Assembly (NCBI GenBank): GCA_964568735.1
Contig: CAZMRF010000048.1
Span: 1 to 38,812 of the forward strand
Source of the DNA: CAZMRF01 sp964568735
GTDB lineage: Bacteria; Acidobacteriota; Polarisedimenticolia; JACPZX01
DNA length: 38,812 nt
Direction of reading: 5' to 3'
Shown: in pieces, positions 1-7,602 of the stretch
Position numbering within the stretch: position 1 is the stretch's first letter
Layout: every line of letters starts with the position of its first letter
The notes under the pieces: model-generated
The model's database searches: none
What the model was told of the DNA's origin: nothing
Seen by the model: the letters and a program-made list of their open reading frames with translations, nothing else
Translations under genes and position numbers: made by a program

Positions 1-22
1 TCAAGTATCACACAGGCAACTC

Positions 23-868
23 ATGGTGTCAGTTATTTTCTCGCGAGCCCTTAGCCTCATCCATAGCCACCGTTGGGCCGACGACCCCTCGCCAGAGAAT
101 CAGGCAGATCTCGAGCGCAGCCTGGCAGCCTTGGACGCGGCTGATCCGGACAACCCTTACGCACCGTTGCTTCGGGCCTTTCACGATCGTGACAGGAATC
201 CTCAGTCTGCCACTGCGTCGCTCACGAGACTGCTCGATCGGAGGGACCTCTCGCCGCGCCTGCGCGCTTGGGTTCTCCGGTTCAGACAAATCTCCCGGTC
301 CAACTTGGCTGATCACGACGGTGCGCTTTCGGATGCGCGCGATAGCATCGCGCTCGATCCCGCCAACGGGGCTTCGTACAACGCCCTCTCCAGGGCATTG
401 GGTAGTGTCGGCCGGCATGGAGAGAGCGAAACCGCTGCCCGGCAATCTCTAGCTCTAGTACCAGCAGCTGCGGATTTCTGGCAGAGGCTCGGTCTGGCTT
501 GTTACTACCAGGGAAAGATCCAAGAGTCCATCGGGGCGTATCAGAAAGCGTGCGAATTCGCCCACAATCAGTCAATGTGTGGGACCCTGGCCATATCAAT
601 GGAGAAGAGCGGCCGCCACGAAGAGGCTCGCGCCTGGGCAGAGCGGGCAGCGGCGATGACGGACAGCACTTATGGGGCTTACAACCTTGCCTGCTACCAC
701 GCGGTGGCAGGCCATCGCCAGGAGGCGCTCCATCGGCTACGTCGCTCGATTGATCTCGGCTTTGGGAGCGCATGGATCACCAAGGACACCGACCTCGACT
801 CTCTTCGAGGCGACCCGGAGTTCGAGGCGATGCTCACCGAAGTGATGCGCAAGATCGGGAAGGAATGA
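23..868 (+). CDS. TPR-repeat protein, start uncertain (may continue upstream of window)
   Basis: The protein is a chain of degenerate tetratricopeptide helices: clear units lie at about residues 100-135 (ALSDARDSIALDP), 140-170 and 175-210, and the C-terminus (AYNLACYHAVAGHRQEAL onward, about 220-275) is the TPR end-of-group type often found at the ends of bacterial Ser/Thr kinases and adenylate cyclases. TPRs are protein-binding scaffolds; no catalytic motif is visible. The frame has no stop between base 2 and the ATG at 23, so the real gene may begin outside the window and this may be only the C-terminal part of a larger signalling protein. It converges on the response-regulator gene. Base composition looks somewhat less GC-rich than the following genes. 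The partner is unknown. Confidence 0.75.
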   Translation: MVSVIFSRALSLIHSHRWADDPSPENQADLERSLAALDAADPDNPYAPLLRAFHDRDRNPQSATASLTRLLDRRDLSPRLRAWVLRFRQISRSNLADHDGALSDARDSIALDPANGASYNALSRALGSVGRHGESETAARQSLALVPAAADFWQRLGLACYYQGKIQESIGAYQKACEFAHNQSMCGTLAISMEKSGRHEEARAWAERAAAMTDSTYGAYNLACYHAVAGHRQEALHRLRRSIDLGFGSAWITKDTDLDSLRGDPEFEAMLTEVMRKIGKE

Positions 869-933
869 ACTGCTGCTGCCGGGCCTGGCGCCTGATCGCC
901 CATAGCCCATACGCTGGCACGACAGAGTGATTC

Positions 934-2184
934 CTAGCCTTCATGTGTCTCGGCGCGGCGCAAGAGCGCACCGGCCTTGAGCGGGCAGAAGAGATCGACC
1001 CCGCGGAAGTCCCCTGTGACGTAGGGGCCCGGCACGCACTCGGGATAGGCAGGGCAGTGGCACATGCCTTCCGCCCGGCCGGCTCTCGTCGCCAGAGCCC
1101 GTACGCGTCCGCCAGCCGGCTCGGGAACCCCGGTCCTGGCGCCCCAAAGACACAGCAGCTCGACTCCTGTCCCCGGGATCGTGTGAGCCGTCGTACCGGG
1201 GAGCTGCGCGAAACCCAGCGGCAGGTAGAGCCTGCGATGTGATGGCTTGCACGTCAGGATCGCGTGATCGAGCAAGAAGAAGAAGAAGAAGAAGCCTGTC
1301 GCTGCCTCTGCCATGAAGGCAGCCACCCCGGCGCGGCGGACCACCGGGTCGACGGCGAGGCGGCCCGGCTCGGCGACGCTCTCTCCTCGCTGCTTCGCCT
1401 CCAGATACCGCTCGCGCACGGCAGCCGCATCGGGCCAGTACGAGAGAAGTGGAAAGCAAGCCCCCTCAGGGATCGATAGTCGTTCGAGGAAGCCCGGGTG
1501 CCTCTCGGCGATGCGGCGTATGGCCTCATGCCAGGGGACCAGGCTGTCCCGGACGACGCGGAGGTTGCCGACCAGCTCCAGCCCGCCACCACTCTCGAGA
1601 AAGAGCCCGAAGTGATGGGCCTGCAGGTCCCATCCGTCCAGGTTGATCTCATCGGGTGTCGGCGGGCAGAACTCACGGAGCACGCTTTGCCTGTAGATCT
1701 GGTACCGCTTCCGCATGAGGGACTCAATCTCGGCCTCTGTCCGCACCTCCTTGATGACCAGGTAGCTGCTCATGCCTGAGTCACGGAGACAACCCGCGAG
1801 CGCCTCGGCGACGGAGCCCCGAAGCTCTGAGGGATCCCAGGGCTTCTCGATGTAGCGGTTCACTCCAGCCTCGTTCTTCGCCTCGATGGCCGAGTCGAGG
1901 CCGGCGTAGCCTGTGAGGATGATCGCCTTGAATGGGTCCTTGACGACTTCACGCAGCCGCCGGATCAGCTCCACTCCCGTAATTGCGGGCATCTTCTGAT
2001 CCACGATGGCCAGTGCCAGGACGCGCCCCTCCTGCTTCCACCCATCCATGGCGGCCAGAACGTCGTCGGGGCGATCGAAGAACTCCAGGCGGCTGATCTC
2101 GGAGAGCTCCGGCCCGAGGAGCGCCTCGAGCGCCTCGAGCACAGCGCGGTCGTCATCTACCAGAAGGACGAGGGGTTTCTTCAT
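934..2184 (-). CDS. Response regulator fused to FeeM/LuxI-like acyltransferase
   Basis: Residues 1-130 are a CheY-like receiver: acidic pocket D10-D12, phospho-acceptor D62 (AIVDQKMP), T91 and K114 (IEKPW). Residues about 145-345 have the layout of the acyl-homoserine-lactone-synthase/N-acyl amino acid synthase (FeeM) fold: RYQIYRQSVLREF at 160-172, the domain-core LVGNLRVVRDS at 204-214, and EPGRLAVDPVVRR at 272-284, matching the E-x-x-R-L-A-V signature. These enzymes transfer an acyl chain from acyl-ACP or acyl-CoA to an amino compound. The C-terminal 70 residues carry a cysteine group (C375, C377, C383, C400). A run of six Phe (298-303) is encoded by a triplet microsatellite. No DNA-binding output domain is present, so phosphorylation probably controls enzyme activity. 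It lies 73 bp after a DevBCA-like exporter on the same strand. The family assignment is from motif layout; substrate unknown. Confidence 0.75.
   Translation of the reverse strand: MKKPLVLLVDDDRAVLEALEALLGPELSEISRLEFFDRPDDVLAAMDGWKQEGRVLALAIVDQKMPAITGVELIRRLREVVKDPFKAIILTGYAGLDSAIEAKNEAGVNRYIEKPWDPSELRGSVAEALAGCLRDSGMSSYLVIKEVRTEAEIESLMRKRYQIYRQSVLREFCPPTPDEINLDGWDLQAHHFGLFLESGGGLELVGNLRVVRDSLVPWHEAIRRIAERHPGFLERLSIPEGACFPLLSYWPDAAAVRERYLEAKQRGESVAEPGRLAVDPVVRRAGVAAFMAEAATGFFFFFFLLDHAILTCKPSHRRLYLPLGFAQLPGTTAHTIPGTGVELLCLWGARTGVPEPAGGRVRALATRAGRAEGMCHCPAYPECVPGPYVTGDFRGVDLFCPLKAGALLRRAETHEG
1274..1294. repeat. (AAG)7 trinucleotide microsatellite inside a coding region
   Basis: Seven perfect AAG units on the plus strand, read on the minus strand as six TTC codons plus TTG, giving Phe6-Leu in the acyltransferase domain. 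As a triplet repeat, unit gain or loss stays in frame and would only change the Phe count. Confidence 0.95.
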
Positions 2185-2257
2185 GGGCGCCTGCCGCCGG
2201 CAGACCCGTCGGGCGGGCCCGTCAGCCTGGATGCGACCGTCTCTGATCCGCAGGGGA

Positions 2258-3322
2258 TCACTCGCGACGGTCCTCCACTCGAAGGAAGCGCACCGTCACC
2301 CTGAGGCCCACGGGGAGTGTCGCCGGGCCTGGCTCAAGATCGATGATCACTTCCTGAACGTCCCGGTCGCTTTTCTCCGCCGGATCTCCCGTACGAATGC
2401 GCTTGCGCCCCATGAGAGGCTCGATCCGCGAGACGCGCCCCTTCAGACTCCCGCCGCCGATCGCTTCGGCCGTGACGAGAGCTTCCTGTCCTACCGAGAT
2501 CTTCCCGACGTCTCGCTCGTCCACCTCGGCCCGGACCCGGTAGCTCGACGTGTCGGCAAGCGTCACGACGGCGCGGGGAAGCGCGAGGCTGACCTGCTCT
2601 CCTGCCTTCAGATGGCAGCGGAGCACGGTGCCGGCGGACGGAGCCCGGATCGAGCATTTCTCGACGCGGGAGGCTGCCTCCCGCGTGGTACGCTCGGCCG
2701 CCTCCACGTCTGCGTTCGCCCGCGCGATCTCCTCGGGGAGGGGACCTGCCTTGACCAGCGCCTCGCGCTCCGCAGCCGCCGTGAGAGCCGCTTCGGCCAC
2801 GTCCAGATCCCTCCGGGCCCTGTCGAGATCGTCGCGGGAGACGATCAAGTCCGTCTGGAAGAGGCGCTCGACGCGCTCGTACCGGCGGCGGGCCTGGTCG
2901 CGTTCTGCCTCGCCCGCCACACGACGAGCCTCGGCCTCGCGCCGCTCCTCGTCGCGGCTGCCACGCAGGAGCCGCGTCCTTGTCTGCTTGGCCGCCTCGG
3001 CCCGGGCCCTGGCCGCTGCCTCGGCGGATTCCAAATCGTCACAGACAAGTGCCACCAGCGTGTCACCTGCCTGGACTCGCTGCCCTTCGGTGACGAGGAG
3101 CGCTTTGATGATCCCGTCCATCGGGGCACCCACCTCGACGGACTCCGATGCGCCTTCGATGCGGCCGGGGGCGGCGACGATCACCTCCTCGGCGGTGCCC
3201 GCCTCCTGGTCACCTGCCAGAGGCTGCATCGGCGCCTGGGAGCAGGCGGGGAGCGCGGCGAATGCAGACAAGCAGAAGAGCAAGATGGGTCGCTTCGGCC
3301 CTGACCGGAAACGGGGCTTCAT
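2258..3322 (-). CDS. HlyD/DevB-type periplasmic adaptor (membrane fusion protein) of ABC exporter
   Basis: A 354-residue membrane-fusion protein. The N-terminus has a basic start, a hydrophobic stretch (LLFCLSAFAALPAC) and a possible lipobox cysteine at residue 27, so it may be lipid-anchored. Residues about 50-85 are the first half of a lipoyl/barrel-sandwich domain (VEVGAPMDGIIKALLVTEGQ), about 85-190 a highly charged coiled-coil hairpin rich in Arg, Glu and Ala, and about 195-225 the second lipoyl half (CSIRAPSAGTVLRCHLKAGE), followed by a beta-barrel domain. Such adaptors connect an inner-membrane ABC exporter to an outer-membrane channel. The start overlaps the ATPase stop by 4 bp. No TolC-like gene is present in the window. 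Assignment to the DevB group rests on its neighbours, mainly the DevC-like permease. Confidence 0.85.
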   Translation of the reverse strand: MKPRFRSGPKRPILLFCLSAFAALPACSQAPMQPLAGDQEAGTAEEVIVAAPGRIEGASESVEVGAPMDGIIKALLVTEGQRVQAGDTLVALVCDDLESAEAAARARAEAAKQTRTRLLRGSRDEERREAEARRVAGEAERDQARRRYERVERLFQTDLIVSRDDLDRARRDLDVAEAALTAAAEREALVKAGPLPEEIARANADVEAAERTTREAASRVEKCSIRAPSAGTVLRCHLKAGEQVSLALPRAVVTLADTSSYRVRAEVDERDVGKISVGQEALVTAEAIGGGSLKGRVSRIEPLMGRKRIRTGDPAEKSDRDVQEVIIDLEPGPATLPVGLRVTVRFLRVEDRRE

Positions 3323-4011
3323 GAGCGGACCTCGTCCTCGACGATCCGCCCGTCTTCCATCCGGACAGTCCGGTGCGCATGGGGCACGAGCCGAGGGTCG
3401 TGACTGACGACCACGATGAGTCTTCTCTCCTCCTCGGCCAGCCGCTTCAGAATATCGACCACCTGCATCCCCGTCTTGCCGTCGAGCGAGGCCGTGGGCT
3501 CGTCGGCGAGGATCACCGCCGGGTCGTGGACCAGGGCGCGCGCGATCGCCACGCGCTGCTTCTCCCCGCCGCTCAGCTCGTCGGGTCTGCGGTGGATCTT
3601 GCCTGAGAGCCCGACGGAGTCGAGGACGGCGGTGGCACGGTCCGCTGCGGCCTGCCCGCGATGGCCGTCGATCTCGAGGGAGAGCATGACGTTCTCCAGA
3701 GCCGTCAGCGCGCGGAAGAGGCGGAAGGCCTGGAAGACGAAGCCCACGCTGCGGCGGCGCAGCCGGGCCCGCTCCGGCTCGGGCAGGGCGGAGATCTCCC
3801 GGCCGGCGAGATGGATCTCGCCTGAGTCGGGTGTGAGGAGGCCGCCGAGCAGCGTCAAGAGTGTCGTCTTCCCGCTGCCCGAAGGGCCCATCAGGAGGTG
3901 GAGGCGGGCCGGCTCGAAATCGAGGGAGACTTCATCGAGCGCGCGCACGGCCGCCGCTCCGGCGCCGTAGGTGTGCGAGACGCCACGCGCGGCGAGGGAC
4001 GCTTCAGGCAC
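3319..4011 (-). CDS. ABC exporter ATPase, DevA/LolD/MacB type
   Basis: A 230-residue nucleotide-binding subunit with Walker A GPSGSGKT at 42-49, Q-loop FVFQAFRLF at about 91-99, signature LSGGE at 146-150, Walker B ILADEP ending D170-E171, and the H-loop VVSHDPRLV near the C-terminus. Length and the ALTALENVML segment fit the MacB/LolD/DevA family that powers FtsX-fold exporters moving lipids, lipoproteins or glycolipids rather than importers. The gene overlaps the permease stop by 8 bp and the adaptor start by 4 bp, so the three are translated together as one exporter. Confidence 0.92.
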   Translation of the reverse strand: MPEASLAARGVSHTYGAGAAAVRALDEVSLDFEPARLHLLMGPSGSGKTTLLTLLGGLLTPDSGEIHLAGREISALPEPERARLRRRSVGFVFQAFRLFRALTALENVMLSLEIDGHRGQAAADRATAVLDSVGLSGKIHRRPDELSGGEKQRVAIARALVHDPAVILADEPTASLDGKTGMQVVDILKRLAEEERRLIVVVSHDPRLVPHAHRTVRMEDGRIVEDEVRS

Positions 4012-5122
4012 GGAAGACCCTCGCGGGCTCGACGGAGATGGCCTTGCGGATCGAGACGAGAGAGGCGAGGCCGCACATGAGCATGCTGACCAGGAACATC
4101 CCGGCGGGCAGCCAGGGAGGCGTCGTCACCCAGGGAATCCCGCCCCTGAGGAAAGCAAGGGCCGGAAGGCACACGCCGACCCCGAGGAGATAGCCCAGAA
4201 GTCCGCTTCCCGCCCCTTGCGCGAGGACGACGCGGCTGATGAAGCCTCGGCTCGCCCCCATGGCCCTCAGGGTCGCGTACTCCTCGATGTTCTCCATGGT
4301 CATGGCGTAGATGGTCTGCGAGACGATTACCACGCCGACGACGAAGCCCAGGAAGCCTGCCGTCATGATCGCCCCGCCCGCTCCGGTCTGGAGAACCCAG
4401 TAGCGTCGCGAGCGGGTGGAGAATTCATCGCGGGTCCGGACGTCGGTTTCCGGGAGTCGGGATTGAAGAGCGCCGCGGACTTCTTCTACGTCGTAGCCGG
4501 GAGCGATGCGGACGACGAGAAAAGTCGTCTCCTCCGGCCCGAGGCCCGCATACCGGACCGCTTCGGAGTAGGTGGTGAAAACGTAGGGGCTTCCTAGGAA
4601 CGAGGCGAAGCCCGTGGTGGCCTCGATCACCCTGCTGCGGTGGCTTCCGATCTGGACGCTGGCGGGGACGGTGTCGAGGCCGAGGGCGGAGAGATCGCTC
4701 GCGTCGATGACGACCGCCTCGGGGCTGTCGGGGCCGGAGGCTCCTATGAGCCGGGGCCGGGGGAGCCCCGCCCCGACACCGGGGTCTGCTCCAATGATGA
4801 TCACCATCTGGCGGCCGCCGCCCGGCTTCTGCCAGGAAGACATCCCTGTGGCGATGCGGTGAACCTCGGCGACCCCTGGAACCGCCATCGCGAGGTTGCG
4901 GAACCGCTCGGGCAGAGGAGAGGGGAAATCGAAGCAGGGAACGTCGCGTGCGGTGACCCAGAGATCGCCTTCCACCGAATCGATGACTTCCGAAGAGGCC
5001 TCCAGGAATCCCGCGAGGAGGCTTCCCTCGAAGATCATCAAGAAGACCGCGAAGGCGATCCCGACGACGGTGACGGCAAGCCGAGTCCGGTCGTGCAGGA
5101 GATTCCGCCAGGCGAGCCTCAT
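4004..5122 (-). CDS. DevC-like ABC exporter permease (FtsX/MacB fold)
   Basis: The frame is open for 116 codons upstream, but the protein family begins at MRLAWRNLLHDRTRL, so I place the ATG at 5122 (372 residues). One N-terminal membrane helix (about 14-38) is followed by a large periplasmic domain (about 45-235), then three helices in the last 130 residues (about 245-275, 300-330, 340-362). The segment EYATLRAMGASRGFISRVV after the second helix, and the start of the protein, resemble DevC of heterocyst glycolipid exporters from memory. Role: inner-membrane export channel, probably for a lipid-like molecule. The start codon overlaps the stop of a 38-codon kinase-fragment ORF (ATGA), so its translation is probably coupled to that remnant. 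Confidence 0.85.
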   Translation of the reverse strand: MRLAWRNLLHDRTRLAVTVVGIAFAVFLMIFEGSLLAGFLEASSEVIDSVEGDLWVTARDVPCFDFPSPLPERFRNLAMAVPGVAEVHRIATGMSSWQKPGGGRQMVIIIGADPGVGAGLPRPRLIGASGPDSPEAVVIDASDLSALGLDTVPASVQIGSHRSRVIEATTGFASFLGSPYVFTTYSEAVRYAGLGPEETTFLVVRIAPGYDVEEVRGALQSRLPETDVRTRDEFSTRSRRYWVLQTGAGGAIMTAGFLGFVVGVVIVSQTIYAMTMENIEEYATLRAMGASRGFISRVVLAQGAGSGLLGYLLGVGVCLPALAFLRGGIPWVTTPPWLPAGMFLVSMLMCGLASLVSIRKAISVEPARVFRA

Positions 5123-5235
5123 GGCGTCGCGCACTCTTCGAGACGGAGGGGCCGCCCTCCCACTCCCATCCCGCCCTCGCCGATCTTCTCGACGAGCCGG
5201 TAGTGCGACAGCGTCTGGCCTGAGGCGAGGGGCAT
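5119..5235 (-). pseudogene. Decapitated Ser/Thr protein kinase N-terminus (38 codons)
   Basis: Minus-strand translation from the ATG at 5235 gives a 38-residue peptide whose first 25 residues are a typical start of a bacterial Pkn-type Ser/Thr kinase, including HYRLVEKIGEGGMGV, the first strand and glycine-rich nucleotide loop of the kinase fold. In an intact kinase this continues with VYxA and the ATP-binding lysine; here it switches after GMGV to an unrelated arginine-rich tail and stops. The rest of the kinase is missing from the window. The stop TGA (5121-5119) overlaps the permease ATG. I infer a deletion that removed almost the whole kinase gene and joined its start to the exporter operon. 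It may still act as a translated leader. The peptide cannot be an active kinase. Confidence 0.8.
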
Positions 5236-5271
5236 CGTGTGCGGGTTCCGGGGCTCCTAGCGCAGGCGGGG

Positions 5272-5277
5272 AGTATA
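5272..5277 (-). promoter_or_regulatory. Candidate -10 element (TATACT) for kinase remnant/exporter operon
   Basis: On the minus strand TATACT lies 36 bases before the ATG at 5235 and matches the -10 consensus at five of six positions. No good -35 is seen at 16-18 bp spacing. It is probably the old kinase promoter, now positioned to transcribe the exporter genes. Confidence 0.4.
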
Positions 5278-5354
5278 TCCAGAGGCGAATGAGCCGGATA
5301 GGCCTCCATCTGAAGGGAGGGTCCGGGGCCGTGTGATCGGGCTCCCGGCTGGGC

Positions 5355-5382
5355 TTGACTGGAGAATCGAGATTATTATAAT
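5355..5382 (+). promoter_or_regulatory. Near-consensus sigma70 promoter for the AAA ATPase gene
   Basis: TTGACT (5355-5360), a 16-bp spacer and a perfect TATAAT (5377-5382) in an AT-rich island within GC-rich DNA. A start of transcription near 5389 gives a leader of about 18 bases carrying the ribosome site GAGGTGA (5397-5403) before the GTG at 5407. Confidence 0.75.
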
Positions 5383-5406
5383 CGTAAAACTCTTGCGAGG
5401 TGACCC

Positions 5407-6813
5407 GTGTTCGTGGATCGCAGGGCCGAGCTGAAGCTCCTCGGGAGCCTGGCGCGCCATCCCGGCGCAAGTCTCCTCGTTCTGTATGGCCGGAGACGTG
5501 TCGGCAAGACGGAGCTGCTCAGGGAGTTCTGCAAGTCCCGGCGGTCGATTCTCTTCGTCGCCGACCAGCGTCCGGCCTCCGACCAGCTCAGGGATCTTTC
5601 CGCCCGCATCTGGGAGCTGTCTCGCGAACAGCCTCCGGGTCTGCCCGCCTTTCCCGGCTGGGGCGAGGCACTCTCCTATGCCGGCCGCCTCGCGCGCCAT
5701 CGGAGCCTGACGCTCGTCATCGACGAGTTCCCCTACCTGGCCCTCGCGGAGCCTGGTCTGACCTCCGTGCTGCAGCGGGTCTGGGACGAGGAGCTTTCAC
5801 GAACGAGGCTCTTCCTCGTGCTTTGCGGCTCGTCGGTCTCGTACATGGAAAGCGAGGTGCTCGGCCAGCGCAGCCCCTTGTTCGGCAGGCGCTCGGCACA
5901 GCTCCACCTCGAGCCGCTCGGGCTTCCGGAGGCCGCCGGCCTCTGGCGGGGATACTCCCCGGACGACATGGTCAGGACCTTCGCCGTCGTCGGGGGAGTG
6001 CCGGCTTATGCTGCGCGGATCGATCCTGCCCGGTCCTTGGAGCGAAACGTCCAGGAGCTGATCCTGGACAAGAACGCCTATCTCTATGAAGAAGTCCCCT
6101 TCCTCCTCATGCAGGAGCTGCGCGAGCCAAGGGTCTACATGTCCCTGATGCAGGCCATCGCTGCGGGCAAGACAAAGTCGAACGAGATTGCCGATGCAGC
6201 AGGGCTCCCGGCAACGCAGGCGGGTCCCTACCTCCGCACGCTGGCGGACCTCCGGCTCGTGCAGAGGGTCGTCCCCGTCGACGAGCCCCAGCCGCACCGC
6301 AGCCGCAAGGGGCGCTACCGCCTGCAGGATCCCTACTTCCGCTTCTGGTTCCGGTTCGTCTTCCCCAACAGGTCACGGCTCGACCAGGGGCTGGCCCACC
6401 ATGTCTGGGCTTCGGGGATCGCGCCCCGCCTCGATGAGTTCGTCTCGATTGTCTTCGAGGACCTTGCCGAGCAGCATCTCTGGGCGCTCGCGCGCAGCAA
6501 GCGGCTTCCGTTCGTGCCGGAGCGGATGGGGCGGTGGTACGCCCCGGCTGAAGAAGTGGACTGTGTGGCTCTCTCCCGGAAGACGGGAGAGGCGCTCGTG
6601 GTGGAGTGCAAGTGGAGTAACCGCCCTGTGGGGCTGCAGGAGATCGAGAAGCTGCGGCGCCGTGCCGAGGCCATCGGCCGCCAGATGCGGCTGAAGCGCG
6701 TCTACCTGGGGCTTTTCAGCCGCTCGGGCTTCGAACCTGTTGTGAAACGTCTCGGGGCCAAGGAGGGGCTTCTGCTCGTGACGCCTCGCGAGATGGTCCG
6801 GCCCATACGGTGA
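5407..6813 (+). CDS. AAA+ ATPase with C-terminal PD-(D/E)XK-like domain (archaeal-type ATPase/DUF234 family)
   Basis: A 468-residue protein starting at a GTG with a good ribosome site. Walker A GRRRVGKT is at 28-35 and Walker B LTLVIDEFPY at 101-110. The middle contains a helix-turn-helix-like region (about 255-305, SNEIADAAGLPATQAGPYLRTL), and the C-terminus has a nuclease-like triad: D385 in EEVDCV, E400 and K402 in VVECKWS, as in the DUF234 domain. This family is widespread and scattered in archaea and bacteria; its cellular role is not established. The gene stands alone, divergent from the exporter operon, with its own strong promoter. Possible roles are nucleic-acid processing or a mobile defence-like unit; no neighbour supports either. 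Confidence 0.85.
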   Translation: MFVDRRAELKLLGSLARHPGASLLVLYGRRRVGKTELLREFCKSRRSILFVADQRPASDQLRDLSARIWELSREQPPGLPAFPGWGEALSYAGRLARHRSLTLVIDEFPYLALAEPGLTSVLQRVWDEELSRTRLFLVLCGSSVSYMESEVLGQRSPLFGRRSAQLHLEPLGLPEAAGLWRGYSPDDMVRTFAVVGGVPAYAARIDPARSLERNVQELILDKNAYLYEEVPFLLMQELREPRVYMSLMQAIAAGKTKSNEIADAAGLPATQAGPYLRTLADLRLVQRVVPVDEPQPHRSRKGRYRLQDPYFRFWFRFVFPNRSRLDQGLAHHVWASGIAPRLDEFVSIVFEDLAEQHLWALARSKRLPFVPERMGRWYAPAEEVDCVALSRKTGEALVVECKWSNRPVGLQEIEKLRRRAEAIGRQMRLKRVYLGLFSRSGFEPVVKRLGAKEGLLLVTPREMVRPIR

Positions 6814-6904
6814 TGCCACAGACCCTGCGGTCAGTCCAGTTGCCCTCGGGTCGCGTGGCTGCCGGCCCCGGGTCGGCTCACCGGAGACGCGGGCGCTCAA
6901 TTCA

Positions 6905-7549
6905 TCAAAACACGAAGGGAAGGAGCCGCCAGGTTCGCAGCCTGTACTCCTCGTAGGGCCGCCCAAGGTTGCTTCGCAAGGTCCGCTCCTCCACGGCGAT
7001 TCGATACAGATAGGCCGGAACGGCGAGGACGATTGTCAGCACGCCGCCCAGAGGACTTGCCATGGCGAGAGCCACCCCCAGGCTCACGCCGAGGGCTCCC
7101 GTGTAGGAGGGGTGGCGCAGCAGGCGGTAAGGGCCTGACTGAACGACCGTCTGCCCCTCCTGGGTCATGACTCTGGACGTGAAGAACAGCCCGAGTGTTC
7201 GGATCGCCCAAAGTCGGAATCCGAGCGATGCAAGGACCAGGGAGAGTCCTCCCAGCGTGAATCCTGAAGCGGCTTCGGGCTTGAACTCCGCTCTGTATCC
7301 GAATTCGAGGAGTGCGCCCACCTGGCTTGTAATCATTCCGATGTAGATGCCCAGGGCCGAGAATCGGTCGGGCGCGTCCGTGACCATCTCTCTTGTCGAG
7401 ATGTGAGGTTGGGACAGGAGAGTGACGACCGCGGCGAGAAAGCCGATCCAGGGGCCCGGATGGAGAATCCGCTCTGGCGCCCCCGCAAGCGGAACGAAGA
7501 AGATCGCGGCGGAGGTCAGGATCGCTCCCGCGTACCGTCTCAGCATCAT
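6905..7549 (-). CDS. Isoprenylcysteine carboxyl methyltransferase-family membrane protein
   Basis: I choose the ATG at 7549 (214 residues) because the upstream extension would run into the peroxidase gene and lacks family character. The protein has several hydrophobic helices (about 5-25, 30-47, 68-85, 98-120, 155-180) and the C-terminal ICMT/PEMT core: GPYRLLRHPSYTGAL, the cofactor-binding hairpin, then EERTLRSNLGRPYEEY close to the end. In eukaryotes the family methylates prenylated cysteines; the bacterial members methylate lipids or have unknown substrates, using S-adenosylmethionine. It lies 53 bp downstream of the peroxidase gene on the same strand, possibly in one transcript. The start has no clear ribosome site. 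Confidence 0.8.
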   Translation of the reverse strand: MMLRRYAGAILTSAAIFFVPLAGAPERILHPGPWIGFLAAVVTLLSQPHISTREMVTDAPDRFSALGIYIGMITSQVGALLEFGYRAEFKPEAASGFTLGGLSLVLASLGFRLWAIRTLGLFFTSRVMTQEGQTVVQSGPYRLLRHPSYTGALGVSLGVALAMASPLGGVLTIVLAVPAYLYRIAVEERTLRSNLGRPYEEYRLRTWRLLPFVF

Positions 7550-7602
7550 GAACACCCGGCTAACCGGTCGAGTGTCTCCGTTTTTCCATCGTCGGATGGT
7601 TC

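Noticed and set aside
869..933. Terminator between TPR gene and response-regulator gene
   Set aside because: Only a 4-bp GGCG/CGCC stem without a T tract; too weak to call.
1274..1294. Microsatellite as an on/off phase switch
   Set aside because: The unit is three bases, so slippage cannot shift the frame; only length variation is possible.
6814..6904. Hairpin terminator between AAA ATPase and ICMT-like genes
   Set aside because: GC-rich GCCGGCCCCGGGTCGGC pairs only partly with no usable loop and no T tract.
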